64,000 bases of DNA, from contig UCMW01000008.1 in NCBI GenBank assembly GCA_900473745.1, positions 62,001 to 126,000 of the forward strand, written 5' to 3'. Within the stretch, counting starts at the first letter, position 1. Each line of letters opens with the position of its first letter. This DNA comes from Hyphomicrobiales bacterium (lineage in GTDB: Bacteria; Pseudomonadota; Alphaproteobacteria; Rhizobiales; Rhizobiaceae). The notes under the pieces are model-generated. The model worked only from the letters and a program-made list of their open reading frames with translations. It did no database searches and was not told the origin of the DNA. The position numbers were made by a program, and so were the translations under genes. This document shows positions 18,501 to 26,676 of this stretch, piece after piece.

Positions 18501-18923
18501 GAGCGGTTCGATAATGAAGCGAACCGATTGCGTCAGCGCGACCTGCTGACCACCGACCTGTTCCTGCAGGGTGACGTCGCGTGCCTCGACCGACAATTCC
18601 ATGTCGTTGGAGAATCGCACTTCCGTCGCGCCGATCTCGGCAACGAACTGCGGGCCGAGCGCATTGTTGAGAACCGTCCGTGCTCTCTGGGCAAGGGCCG
18701 CATCGAGCGCACCGCTTTCGACGACGGCATAGACACCGCCGAATACGACAAGCCAGAGGGCGGCAAACCCGCCCAGCACCCTCAGAAAACGCCGAAAAAG
18801 CGAGCGCTTCGGCGGTGGACAATGCACGATGAGGGGATCCTCGGCCTGGGCCGAAGGGAGGGCATGCAGCGGCACGATGTCCCGCTTGCGAAACCGTAGC
18901 TTTTCGCCCCGGATCTCCGACAT
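15510..18923 (-). CDS. Large AsmA/YhdP-like envelope protein (DUF3971 type)
   Basis: A 1137-residue protein: cytoplasmic N-tail, one membrane segment at about 46-68, then a very long periplasmic region rich in beta-strand repeats, ending in a block (GLLGITFKLTGQTSKPNLVINPLSIIAPG split across the last ~45 residues) typical of AsmA-like C-termini. AsmA/YhdP/TamB-family proteins are thought to bridge the periplasm and carry phospholipids to the outer membrane. The start is ATG 18923; the frame continues to 19019 but without better initiation signals. Gene context (peptidoglycan peptidase, lipid A genes) fits envelope biogenesis. Exact substrate unknown. Confidence 0.75.
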   Translation of the reverse strand: MSEIRGEKLRFRKRDIVPLHALPSAQAEDPLIVHCPPPKRSLFRRFLRVLGGFAALWLVVFGGVYAVVESGALDAALAQRARTVLNNALGPQFVAEIGATEVRFSNDMELSVEARDVTLQEQVGGQQVALTQSVRFIIEPLALLGGRFSVREVVSEGINLDATVLPKGKPIDLSNWRVDQVPERLADAFTELDRLQGFISRGGLDRMRLGGLEIASTSANGRPLSISIDDIVLERGEDDSLSIFGAVSVNGQQTELTALTTNVGGRAEALTMRIADVRVTPFLLRRSSAGEARQGIDGSAELLLNARREDGAQAPAMSLAINMRKAGFYSDGQRQELTDAQLKLSYDFAKDTIELADSIARFDETLFPLSGGIIDLDRLPEGPEFGKGFGIDLVVTDGQANVPTAGETPFPFFLKGYGRYLVDENMLQLDTLDASTPGGNMRGKLQMRFGGTGPEIRFNGEVQDMRTSVVKQLWPYWIASKPRKWVLENLYGGVIPRGTIEVFIPQNRLSIDPKPVRLDANELKIGFDLEDARLNLTGDLPPLRDVFGRFDMVGERVDVDIRSAGSFFPSGRMVTLDRGKLTLQDAYEKPLMADLELDVSGAAAAVAELVSFKPIEALRTVDFKADDFSGKVRGKAKIRLGLVPDQQPPAPNWTAEIDLEDVDVGKPFDGRKISDVNGKLIVDAAKAKLDAEARIDDVPMDVELTEPVRRGAGEVARERVVTATLDNATRDKLVPGLGELVSGPMKIELRRLDETRQAVSVDLRSATLTIPWVGWAKGQGIGATAKFELSKNGTQSLIEKFELDGEGFGATGEMSADEKGLVAANLSRVRLSPEDNVALTVRLTKGVYSVVANGSAFDARSLISTIQQPSGDGGKGKSSSTSLRIEGRFERVLGFGGEQLSGVSVVYSSGKGRLRGVDFSGVTGSGQALVAKLRQPEERRELSVTTSDAGAVLRFLDTYKRLGGGLANLRLTETREGAWSGNLDLRNFEVQNEERLQSIVTTPTGADGRSLNSAVRSDIDVSSARFQRAFARLAVVDGTLSLENGIVRGEQIGATFQGIVRDQAGRIDLTGTFMPAYGLNRLFGELPVIGAILGNGRDRGLLGITFKLTGQTSKPNLVINPLSIIAPGVFRQIFEFR

Positions 18924-19045
18924 GTGCTGGTGATTGTCTCCGTCGACCGATGCCGCTACCAAGTCGCTCTGGACGACTACGGAGCGGACTATATATCGAT
19001 GATGCCCAGATTCACGCATAAAACGGGCAAAAGAAAGGTTATCCC

Positions 19046-19513
19046 ATGACGGAATTGACTGCCGGGGACATGGCTCCCGAATTCTCCCTGCCCCGCAATG
19101 GAGGCGGTACCGTTTCGCTTTCCGATTTTACCGGAAAGCCTGTGATTCTCTACTTTTATCCCAAGGACGACACGAGCGGCTGCACGACGGAAGCGATCGA
19201 TTTCTCGGCCCTCGCAGCCGAATTCGACAAGATCGGGGCGACCGTGATCGGCGTCTCACCCGATTCGGTGAAGAGCCATGACAAGTTCGCGGCCAAACAT
19301 AGCCTCTCGGTGGTGCTCGCCGCCGACGAAGAACACAACGCGCTCCAAGCCTATGGCGTCTGGAAGGAAAAGAGCATGTACGGCAAGACCTATATGGGTG
19401 TCGAACGCTCGACCTTCCTGATCGACAAGTCTGGCAAGATCGCCGAGGCCTGGCGGAAGGTAAAGGTTCCCGGCCATGCCGAAACCGTGTTGAAGGCAGC
19501 GCAGGCCCTTTGA
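19046..19513 (+). CDS. bcp: Bcp/PrxQ-type peroxiredoxin, 1-Cys form
   Basis: A 155-residue thioredoxin-fold peroxidase that reduces H2O2 and organic hydroperoxides. The peroxidatic Cys46 lies in YPKDDTSGCTTEA, the PrxQ signature. The resolving Cys usually found five residues later (CxxxxC) is Ile51 here and no other Cys exists in the chain, so this is a 1-Cys enzyme needing an external thiol. SD AAGAAAGG precedes the ATG. The next gene (DUF455) starts two bases after the stop, suggesting an operon. Confidence 0.9.
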   Translation: MTELTAGDMAPEFSLPRNGGGTVSLSDFTGKPVILYFYPKDDTSGCTTEAIDFSALAAEFDKIGATVIGVSPDSVKSHDKFAAKHSLSVVLAADEEHNALQAYGVWKEKSMYGKTYMGVERSTFLIDKSGKIAEAWRKVKVPGHAETVLKAAQAL

Positions 19514-19514
19514 C

Positions 19515-20360
19515 ATGCCCGAGATGACGCAGCCCGAGACGGCTTTCCATTCCCTTCGCGGCGCTGCCACCCTCGCCATCCTGAGCGCCGACCTCGACGA
19601 GAAGACGGCGCTCGCTCAAGCCGCGGCGATCCGCTGGCAGGGTCGACGCCTGTCCTTGCGTTCGCCCCTCGATCCGGCGCTTCCCGATCGCCCCGGACGC
19701 CCGGAAAAGCCGGAACTGGTTCCGCCCAAGGCCGTCGGCAAACGGTCTCTGCACACGCTGCCGGGGCGAGTGGCGCTCCTGCATGCCCTCGCCCATATCG
19801 AACTGAACGCAGTCGACCTCGCGCTCGACATCGTCGCGCGCTTTGCTTCCGAGCCCGTTCCGCATTCTTTTTTCGACGGCTGGATGAAAGTCGCCTTCGA
19901 GGAAGCCAAGCATTTCAACCTGGTCCGCGACAGGCTGCGAACACTCGGCGCCGATTATGGCGACATGCCGGCCCATGACGGCCTGTGGCAGGCGGCACAT
20001 TCCACCAGAAACGACCTGACGGCCCGACTGGCGGTCGTACCCCTGATCCTGGAGGCCCGAGGTCTGGACGTCACCCCCGCATTGCAGGACAAGATGCGCG
20101 AGACGGGTGACATGGAAAGCGCCGATGTCCTGAAGGTCATCTATGAGGACGAGAAGGGCCACGTCGCCGTCGGCGCCAAGTGGTTCCGCTTTCTTTGCGC
20201 CCGGGAGAAGCGCGATCCGGCCAAGACCTTCCAGGATCTGGTGCGCGCCAATTTTCGCGGCCAGCTCAACGCACCGTTCAACGACGTGGCGCGGGCAGAA
20301 GCGGGCCTGACGCCATCCTTCTACCGGTCGCTGTCCTCGAAGAACAATTCGTCCGTTTGA
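19515..20360 (+). CDS. Ferritin-like DUF455 protein, putative diiron
   Basis: A 281-residue all-helical protein of the DUF455 ferritin-like family. The likely metal ligands are visible: Glu96 (HIELNAVD), Glu130-X2-His133 (EEAKHF), Glu180 (LILEARG) and Glu213-X2-His216 (EDEKGHV), the pattern of a ferritin-like diiron four-helix bundle. The reaction is not known; relatives include diiron oxygenases. Its position directly behind a peroxiredoxin suggests a shared oxidative-stress transcript, which is inference. Confidence 0.75.
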   Translation: MPEMTQPETAFHSLRGAATLAILSADLDEKTALAQAAAIRWQGRRLSLRSPLDPALPDRPGRPEKPELVPPKAVGKRSLHTLPGRVALLHALAHIELNAVDLALDIVARFASEPVPHSFFDGWMKVAFEEAKHFNLVRDRLRTLGADYGDMPAHDGLWQAAHSTRNDLTARLAVVPLILEARGLDVTPALQDKMRETGDMESADVLKVIYEDEKGHVAVGAKWFRFLCAREKRDPAKTFQDLVRANFRGQLNAPFNDVARAEAGLTPSFYRSLSSKNNSSV

Positions 20361-20451
20361 TACGCAATTCCAAACGCCTAACGCTTCATTAACCTTAATT
20401 ATGCGTAATTGCTAAAGACGGATCGGACAGGCGACTCGTCGATATCGGGCA

Positions 20452-21816
20452 ATGACGCCGCAACAGGCGCGCCCGACTTTATTGGGGGTCAGCGTGGCGG
20501 CGGGTTCGAACAACCAGATCTTCGGAAAACGCAAGGTACAGCACGTCGTCATCCTGGCGAGCGGCGACCGCATACGCCACATGACCATCCGCCCCTGGAT
20601 GATCGCCCTCACCGTCTGCTTCCTCGGCACCATGGCCATCGGCTATCTCGGCGCCACGACCTATCTCGTCCTGCGCGACAACCTGATCGGCGCTACCATG
20701 GCCCGCCAGGCGCGCATGCAGCATGAATACGAAGATCGCATCGCAGCACTCAGGGCACAGGTCGACCGAGTCACGTCCCGCCAGCTTCTCGACCAGCAGG
20801 TGGTCGAGGAGAAGGTCGAGAAACTGCTCGAACAGCAAATGGCGCTCACCTCGCGTCATGGCCGGATCGACGCGCTACTCGAGGGTGGCGCGCCGAGCGA
20901 AGCCCTGCCGGCAGATGGCCCGGTACCGGCCGACAAACCGATTGTCGACGGCGACGACCACGCAGCCCTGTCGAACGGCACACAGGCCTTCGCGACACTT
21001 CTGGGGAAAACCGGGAGTGATCCCACCTTCCCGGCTGCAGATGCTGCCACACAGAAGCCGGCTCTCGCGCTCGGCTATGTCCCGATGACCGGTGAGAATG
21101 TCGCCGACCGTGCAGACCGACTCTTTTCCAACATGACCCTGTCCCTGAAGGAGATCGAGGCGGAGCAGTTGCAGCGCATCGATCAGCTTGCGAGCGGCGC
21201 ATCCCAGACCGCGGATGAAATTTCCGCGATCCTGAAGCGTCAGGGCGTCTCGGTCGACGACGTGGCTCAGCTTCCGGTATCGGATGGGATCGGCGGGCCC
21301 TATCTCGCACCGCAGTCGGATCGCGATTTCAACGCCTCTTTGAACGCCCTCGACGCGGCCCTCAATCGGCTGGAGACGGTGCGTGGTACGGCAAGACGCC
21401 TGCCCTTTGCCAATCCGGCCCCTGGCCAGGACATAACCAGCCGATTCGGCAACCGTCCGGACCCTTTCTTCGGTGGCCTTGCCATGCATGCCGGCATCGA
21501 CTTCCGCGCGCCGACAGGCACCGAGATCCGCTCGACGGGCAGCGGCAAGGTGATAACGGCAGGCTTCTCGGGCGGCTACGGCAACATGGTCGAGGTCGAT
21601 CACGGCCTGGGTCTCACGACCCGCTACGGGCACATGTCGCGCATTCTGGTGGGGGAAGGAGACACGGTCGAACCCGGTCAACTGATCGGCCTCTCCGGCT
21701 CGACCGGTCGCTCGACGGGTCCGCATCTGCATTATGAGGTCCGCCGCAACGGCGATCCCGTCGATCCGATGCGCTTCCTCAATGCCGGTATGAAACTGAC
21801 GCCACTGATCAATTGA
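20452..21816 (+). CDS. Membrane-anchored LytM/M23 peptidoglycan endopeptidase
   Basis: About 454 residues: short cytoplasmic tail, one membrane helix (about 48-74), a coiled coil (about 85-145), a linker, and a C-terminal M23 domain (about 335-440). Zinc ligands His346, Asp350 and His427 and catalytic His394 and His425 are all present (MHAGIDF, RYGHMS, GPHLHYE), so it should be active on peptide cross-links rather than an EnvC-type activator. A GTG at 20494, preceded by a G-rich SD-like stretch, is an alternative start 14 codons in. Rhizobial homologues act in cell-wall growth. Confidence 0.85.
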   Translation: MTPQQARPTLLGVSVAAGSNNQIFGKRKVQHVVILASGDRIRHMTIRPWMIALTVCFLGTMAIGYLGATTYLVLRDNLIGATMARQARMQHEYEDRIAALRAQVDRVTSRQLLDQQVVEEKVEKLLEQQMALTSRHGRIDALLEGGAPSEALPADGPVPADKPIVDGDDHAALSNGTQAFATLLGKTGSDPTFPAADAATQKPALALGYVPMTGENVADRADRLFSNMTLSLKEIEAEQLQRIDQLASGASQTADEISAILKRQGVSVDDVAQLPVSDGIGGPYLAPQSDRDFNASLNALDAALNRLETVRGTARRLPFANPAPGQDITSRFGNRPDPFFGGLAMHAGIDFRAPTGTEIRSTGSGKVITAGFSGGYGNMVEVDHGLGLTTRYGHMSRILVGEGDTVEPGQLIGLSGSTGRSTGPHLHYEVRRNGDPVDPMRFLNAGMKLTPLIN

Positions 21817-21914
21817 AGCAGGTGATCAAGAACGCATAGTCTGCTATCCGCATGTCGCGGAAATAGAATGCTTTTCCGATCCTTTTCGAGACCACTGCCA
21901 ATTAATCGTGAACA

Positions 21915-21934
21915 TTAAGCCTTTATAGGCTTAA
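21915..21934. terminator. Inverted repeat after the M23 gene
   Basis: TTAAGCCT (21915-21922) and AGGCTTAA (21927-21934) form a perfect 8-base stem with a TTAT loop about 100 bases after the M23 peptidase stop. No U-tract follows, so it may end transcription poorly or act as a protein site ahead of the helicase promoter. Confidence 0.35.
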
Positions 21935-21948
21935 ATCCGCCGGTTTCC

Positions 21949-21977
21949 TTGACTTTCCGGCAGTTTCCCACTATTCG
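21949..21977 (+). promoter_or_regulatory. Predicted sigma-70 promoter of the DEAD-box helicase gene
   Basis: TTGACT (21949-21954), a 17-base spacer and TATTCG (21972-21977) give a good -35 and a fair -10. The resulting leader of about 70 bases before the helicase start would be typical of RNA-helicase genes with post-transcriptional or cold control. Confidence 0.45.
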
Positions 21978-22051
21978 CCGCAACCATTAGCGCCCGATCT
22001 CACGGGCTATTGAGCGATGTTCGCGAGAACAGGAACGGAAACTACTTCCCT

Positions 22052-23575
22052 TTGACCACTTTTGCTGACCTTGGCCTGAGCCAAAAAGTCCTTTCTGCCG
22101 TCACCGATAGCGGCTACACGATCCCAACACCGATCCAGGCAGGCGCAATCCCGCCGGCCCTGCAGCGGCGGGACATTCTCGGAATCGCCCAGACCGGCAC
22201 CGGCAAGACGGCCGGCTTCGTTCTCCCGATGTTGACGCTGCTCGAAAAGGGCCGCGCCCGGGCTCGCATGCCGCGCACGCTCATTCTTGAGCCGACGCGC
22301 GAACTGGCGGCGCAGGTCGCCGAGAACTTCGAAAAATACGGTAAGAATCACAAGCTCAACGTGGCGCTGCTGATCGGCGGCGTGTCCTTCGACGAGCAGG
22401 ACCGCAAGCTCGAGCGTGGCGCAGACGTCCTGATCTGCACGCCCGGCCGCCTGCTCGACCATTGCGAGCGCGGCAAGCTCCTGATGACCGGCGTCGAAAT
22501 TCTGGTCATCGACGAAGCCGACCGCATGCTCGACATGGGCTTCATCCCGGATATCGAGCGTATCGCCAAGATGATCCCATTCACGCGCCAGACGCTGTTC
22601 TTCTCGGCAACCATGCCGCCGGAGATCCAGAAGTTGGCCGACCAGTTCCTGCAGAACCCCGAGCGCATCGAAGTCGCCCCGCCGTCCTCGACGGCAAAGA
22701 CCGTGACCCAGCGCCTGGTTGCCTGCCACAACAAGGATTACGAAAAGCGTTCGACGCTGCGTGACCTGATCCGCGCTCAGGACGACCTGAAGAACGCGAT
22801 CATCTTCTGCAACCGCAAGAAGGATGTCGCCGACCTCTTCCGTTCGCTCGAGCGCCACGGATTCTCCGTCGGCGCCCTGCATGGTGACATGGACCAGCGC
22901 TCGCGCACGACCATGCTGGCGGGTTTCAAGGCCAACGCGATCACGCTGCTCGTTGCCTCCGACGTTGCGGCCCGCGGCCTCGACATCCCCGATGTCAGCC
23001 ACGTCTTCAATTTCGACGTTCCGATCCACGCCGAAGACTACGTCCACCGCATTGGCCGTACCGGTCGTGCCGGACGCTCCGGTGCTGCCTTTACCCTGGT
23101 GACGCGCAGCGACACCAAGTTCCTCGACGCCATCGAAAAGCTGATCGACCAGAAGATCGAATGGCTCGATGGTGACCTGTCGGCGCTTCCCGCGCCTGCG
23201 GAAAGCCATGACGAAAGCCGTGGAAAACGTGGCCGCGACAAGGGTCGCGAGCGGCGCGGCGGTCATAAATCCGATACGCGCAGCGAGTATGTCAAACCGG
23301 TAGAGGAACAACAGGTGATGGAAGCGGTGAAGGTGGAAGCGGTCAAGGTTGAACCGGTTGCGAGCAAGGTAGAGCCGGTGGCCGCGGAACGCCGCACGGA
23401 CAAGCGACGCGACCAGAACCCGCGCAACAACCGCAATAATCCCCCGCCGGCAAACGACGACAATCGTGATCGCCGCCGCAACCGTCATCACGACCATGAC
23501 GACGGCCCGACGCCGGTCGGTTTCGGCGACGACATTCCGGCCTTCATGCTGATCGTTGCTGCCGCAAAGGCCTGA
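22052..23575 (+). CDS. DEAD-box ATP-dependent RNA helicase (RhlE-like)
   Basis: A 507-residue helicase counting from TTG 22052, which puts the Q-motif phenylalanine at residue 4 as usual; an upstream TTG at 22010 has no SD. Motifs: Q-motif TPIQ (26-29), AQTGTGKT (46-53), PTRELA (81-86), DEAD (154-157), SAT and HRIGRTGR. The C-terminal ~130 residues are low-complexity: basic RGKRGRDKGRERR, then a short imperfect VKVEAVKVEP repeat, then an Asn/Arg/His/Asp-rich tail, an RNA-binding extension. Likely roles are ribosome assembly or mRNA turnover. RhlE-like is the best subgroup guess. Confidence 0.9.
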   Translation: MTTFADLGLSQKVLSAVTDSGYTIPTPIQAGAIPPALQRRDILGIAQTGTGKTAGFVLPMLTLLEKGRARARMPRTLILEPTRELAAQVAENFEKYGKNHKLNVALLIGGVSFDEQDRKLERGADVLICTPGRLLDHCERGKLLMTGVEILVIDEADRMLDMGFIPDIERIAKMIPFTRQTLFFSATMPPEIQKLADQFLQNPERIEVAPPSSTAKTVTQRLVACHNKDYEKRSTLRDLIRAQDDLKNAIIFCNRKKDVADLFRSLERHGFSVGALHGDMDQRSRTTMLAGFKANAITLLVASDVAARGLDIPDVSHVFNFDVPIHAEDYVHRIGRTGRAGRSGAAFTLVTRSDTKFLDAIEKLIDQKIEWLDGDLSALPAPAESHDESRGKRGRDKGRERRGGHKSDTRSEYVKPVEEQQVMEAVKVEAVKVEPVASKVEPVAAERRTDKRRDQNPRNNRNNPPPANDDNRDRRRNRHHDHDDGPTPVGFGDDIPAFMLIVAAAKA

Positions 23576-23580
23576 TCCCC

Positions 23581-23988
23581 GTGGGTCAGCCCGGTCTTGA
23601 TTTCCCCGGTCTCGGGGTCGGTCTTGCCATCCTTCGGGATGGCAAACTGCTTTTGTGCAAGCGCATGAAGGCCCCGGAAGCCGGCCACTGGAACATCGTC
23701 GGCGGCAAGGTCGACCACATGGAGCCGGCAGAGATTGCCGTGCGGCGCGAAGCCGAGGAAGAGACGGGGCTGACGATCGGTGCCATCCGATATCTCGGCT
23801 TGACCGAACAGGTTATTGAAGCGGACCGCCAGCACTGGGTTTCGCTGCTCTATGTGAGCGAAGACACGACGGGCGAGCCCCTGCTCACAGAACCTGACAA
23901 GCTCTCGGCTATCGGCTGGTTCGACCTCGACGACCTGCCGCAACCACTCTCGGTTTTCACCAAAACCATTCTGACCTATTTGCGCTGA
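23581..23988 (+). CDS. Nudix hydrolase
   Basis: A 135-residue Nudix protein with a full box: Gly42-X5-Glu48, then Arg56-Glu57 and EEETGL (59-64). It starts with GTG at 23581, five bases after the helicase stop, and so is probably cotranscribed. The substrate cannot be read from sequence; MutT-type nucleotide cleaning or nucleotide-sugar hydrolysis are both possible. Its last 13 bases overlap the convergent TfoX-domain gene. Confidence 0.85.
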   Translation: MGQPGLDFPGLGVGLAILRDGKLLLCKRMKAPEAGHWNIVGGKVDHMEPAEIAVRREAEEETGLTIGAIRYLGLTEQVIEADRQHWVSLLYVSEDTTGEPLLTEPDKLSAIGWFDLDDLPQPLSVFTKTILTYLR

Positions 23989-24317
23989 TCGATTTCCCGC
24001 TCCGTCACCCGGATAGCCGCATCCAGCGCGATCCGCGCCCATTTTGCCATCATCTCTGGATCGTCGAGCGCCTCGTCGGGTAGCGTCCAGTAGGGCATGG
24101 CGACGGGCTTGCCGCTTCGGCCCTCGTAGCGCCAGCGCACGGCGCCCGCTTCTTCCAGCATCGGCCCGCTTTCGGCGTCACCCTTGAGCATCAGTTCGCC
24201 TCGCAATTCAAGCGCGAAGATGACGCCTCGCGCATAGATGCCCTTGCCGCCGAACATCCGGCGGATCGTGACAGGCCCGACCGCCTCGAACATTTCCTCG
24301 ATCGCCGCATTGTCCAT
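23976..24317 (-). CDS. TfoX N-terminal-domain protein
   Basis: A 113-residue protein with the TfoX_N features VTIRRMFGGKGIYARGVIFAL and a PYWTLPDEALDDPE segment near the C-terminus. Stand-alone TfoX_N proteins are common in alphaproteobacteria; a role in competence, as for gamma-proteobacterial TfoX/Sxy, is not shown. It begins two bases after the stop of nothing on its own strand and overlaps the Nudix gene tail to tail by 13 bases. It ends upstream genes' minus-strand run at 24320, so it could be the last gene of that transcript. Confidence 0.75.
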   Translation of the reverse strand: MDNAAIEEMFEAVGPVTIRRMFGGKGIYARGVIFALELRGELMLKGDAESGPMLEEAGAVRWRYEGRSGKPVAMPYWTLPDEALDDPEMMAKWARIALDAAIRVTEREIDQRK

Positions 24318-24319
24318 GT

Positions 24320-25963
24320 TCAGCCTTTCAGGATGCCACCAGCCGCCAGGATAGCTTCCGGCGTATCGACATCAAGCCTTGCGGCGGGCCCGATCTCGAC
24401 ATCAATGACGGCGAGCCCCGCAGTCTCGATCACCGGACGTGCACCGATATCGCCCTCCAGCGCCTTCAAGGCTTCAAAGGTGGCGGCCGGCAGGATAACG
24501 GGATTGCCGCGTTGCCCCTCCGAGACGGCCCGGACGATCGCCTTGCCACCGGCCTTGCGATAGGCCTCGGCCAGCGTCGCGATATCGGCCGAAGAGACAT
24601 TCGGCATGTCGGCGAGCAGAACCATCATGCCTGACAGACCCTTGGCTTCGACCGCAGCGAGCCCCGCTTTCAGCGAACTCGCCATGCCGCTGGCGAAATC
24701 TGGATTTTCCTCAATGTGCGCGCGGAGCCCGGCGAGCGCCTCGGCGACTTCCACACTGCGATGACCGGTGACGACGGTGACGGGGCCGACCCTTGCTTCG
24801 ACCGCCTGCCGGACCGTGCGCCGGACGAGAGGTTCACCGTCGAACTCCGCGAGCAGCTTGTGCCGGCCTCCCTCACCCATCCGGCTCGCACGGCCGGCAG
24901 CCAGGACCACAAGCCCGAAGGCTGCCGGATCGGCATCAGCGGTTGCGGCAAGGCGCGGCAGCGGACGGCTCGGGATCTCCATCAAGAGACCGCCGACGCC
25001 CCAGCCGGTCATCTCGGCGCGATCAGGCGGATGGCCGGCAAGGATCCGGTTCAGGACCCAGTCGAAGCCGTTCTCCTTGGGCGAACGTGCACAGCCGGGC
25101 GCACCGATCACCGGCACTTCGCCGACATGACCGAGCACGAGCAGATTGCCCGGATCGACTGCCAGGCCGACCTGCTCGACCACGCCACCTGCAAGCCGAA
25201 TGGCTGATGGAATGACGTCCTCGGCATCTGCCACGGCCGAGGCGCCGAAGACGATAATCACCGGCGGATAGTCGGACACGGCCCGGGCATCGTCCAACGC
25301 CGCACGGATAGCCTCTCCTACATCCTCGGCACGGTGGTCGACCCGGCGCTCAGAAACGAGACTGCTGCCGGACGCGCCGAGCCGGGCCTCCAGCACGCGA
25401 GCCGTCTTCTCCATGACGGAGGTTTTCAGCGTGACAAGCTGCGTGGCGACGAGATGCACCTGATGGGCGAGGTAGGGCTTCACCGCGAACGCGGTTCCTT
25501 GCTTCAGTATTTCCGTGGCAGCAGCAACGCTTGCACCGGCAACGGCAAGCGGAATGATCTTGATCGTTGCGACCAGATCGCCGGCACGAACGTCGCGGCG
25601 ATCGGACAGGCAGGCGAGCGTGATCGCGGGGTCGACACCGTTGAAGGCATCCACCAGCGCCTTGTCCGCGAGGAAAAGTCCGTTGCATGCGGCATAAAAA
25701 TTCACCCGCCCCGTGGCGGCAGGGCTGCAACCGAGCCCCGCAGGTTTGACGGCCGTTGCCAGCCTCTCCGCTGCCTCGTTCTCCGTCAGGTCATCAGGGT
25801 CGAGCCGGCAGGCGATAACGGAGGAGATGCCCTCCGCTTTCAAGCTTACAAGATCGGCCGCCGTCAGGCGATGGCCCTTGGGCAACTTGCCCGAGGCGAG
25901 CGGCTGGGAATGGGCAAGGATCGCGCCTTCGGCGATCTCGGTCGGAACAGGACCGAACTTCAC
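24320..25963 (-). CDS. Molybdopterin-binding/NTP-transferase fusion (MobA/MocA-like)
   Basis: A 547-residue fusion. Residues 1-~335 contain a MoaB/MogA-like molybdopterin-binding region (VIIVFGASAVADAEDVIP at about 235-252 and VIGAPGCARSP at 285-295). Residues ~350-547 are a MocA/MobA-type nucleotidyltransferase starting LVVLAAGRASRMG (351-363) with HKLLAEFDGEPL and LADMPN. Such enzymes convert Mo-molybdopterin to the cytosine dinucleotide used by xanthine-oxidase-family hydroxylases. ATGA overlap with the XdhC gene and the CoxD/CoxE genes upstream support that role. CTP rather than GTP use is inferred from context. Confidence 0.82.
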   Translation of the reverse strand: MKFGPVPTEIAEGAILAHSQPLASGKLPKGHRLTAADLVSLKAEGISSVIACRLDPDDLTENEAAERLATAVKPAGLGCSPAATGRVNFYAACNGLFLADKALVDAFNGVDPAITLACLSDRRDVRAGDLVATIKIIPLAVAGASVAAATEILKQGTAFAVKPYLAHQVHLVATQLVTLKTSVMEKTARVLEARLGASGSSLVSERRVDHRAEDVGEAIRAALDDARAVSDYPPVIIVFGASAVADAEDVIPSAIRLAGGVVEQVGLAVDPGNLLVLGHVGEVPVIGAPGCARSPKENGFDWVLNRILAGHPPDRAEMTGWGVGGLLMEIPSRPLPRLAATADADPAAFGLVVLAAGRASRMGEGGRHKLLAEFDGEPLVRRTVRQAVEARVGPVTVVTGHRSVEVAEALAGLRAHIEENPDFASGMASSLKAGLAAVEAKGLSGMMVLLADMPNVSSADIATLAEAYRKAGGKAIVRAVSEGQRGNPVILPAATFEALKALEGDIGARPVIETAGLAVIDVEIGPAARLDVDTPEAILAAGGILKG

Positions 25964-26676
25964 ACTGACGCCCTGTCTCGTGGAACTGCGGACGCCAGGC
26001 TCCGATGCCTGAGCGACTGGATGATCTCGGCCAGGATCGCCACGGCGATCTCGGCGGGGGTGGCTGCCCCGATGTCGAGACCAATGGGCGCCCGGATGCT
26101 GTCGATGATCGCCTGATCGAAGCCGAGCGCTGTCAGTCGATCGACACGCTTCGCATGCGTCTTGCGCGACCCGAGCGCGCCCACATAGAAGCAGCCCGCT
26201 TCCAGAGCAGCGATCAGGCCGGGGTCGTCGATCTTCGGATCATGGGTCACGGCGACCATGGCGCTGTAACGGTCGAGCGGCATGCTTGAAAACACGTCGT
26301 CAGGCCAGTCGGCGCGCAGGTCGATGCCGGCAAAACGCTCCGGCGTGGCAAAGGCCGTGCGCGGATCGATGATCGTCACCGAAAACCCGGCAAGGGCTGC
26401 CATGGGCGCGAGCGTCTGGCTGATATGCACGGCGCCGATGACAACGATCCTGGATGGCGGCAGATGCACATTGAGGAAAAGGCTTCGCCCGTCGATCTCG
26501 GCGGTGCCCGACTTGCCGGAAAGAAGCCGCGCCCGGATTTCCTGCCCCAGAGCGTCGCTGGGCACCTGTTCCTCGGTCACCAGCTGCGACGCGCCTGAAG
26601 CGAGATCGCTCACCAGCACGGCGCCACGACGGTCGCGCTTCGCAGCATTCAGCGCCTTGAGCGTTGAAACATCCAT
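25960..26676 (-). CDS. XdhC Rossmann-domain protein (C-terminal half of XdhC/CoxI)
   Basis: A 238-residue XdhC-family protein with a Rossmann-type core (RIVVIGAVHISQTLAPMA at about 76-93; VTIIDPR; VGALGSRKTH; IGLDIGAATPAEIAVAI). XdhC proteins bind Moco, guide its sulfuration and insert it into xanthine-dehydrogenase-type enzymes. The XdhC_CoxI N-terminal domain is not here but is encoded by the gene just upstream, which shares a single A in TGATG. It overlaps the MobA-like gene by four bases. Confidence 0.85.
   Translation of the reverse strand: MDVSTLKALNAAKRDRRGAVLVSDLASGASQLVTEEQVPSDALGQEIRARLLSGKSGTAEIDGRSLFLNVHLPPSRIVVIGAVHISQTLAPMAALAGFSVTIIDPRTAFATPERFAGIDLRADWPDDVFSSMPLDRYSAMVAVTHDPKIDDPGLIAALEAGCFYVGALGSRKTHAKRVDRLTALGFDQAIIDSIRAPIGLDIGAATPAEIAVAILAEIIQSLRHRSLASAVPRDRASV

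Noticed and set aside
22007-23497. 496-codon frame antisense to the DEAD-box helicase gene
   Set aside because: Shadow of the helicase codon bias; no recognisable motif, and it crosses the helicase promoter-proximal region.
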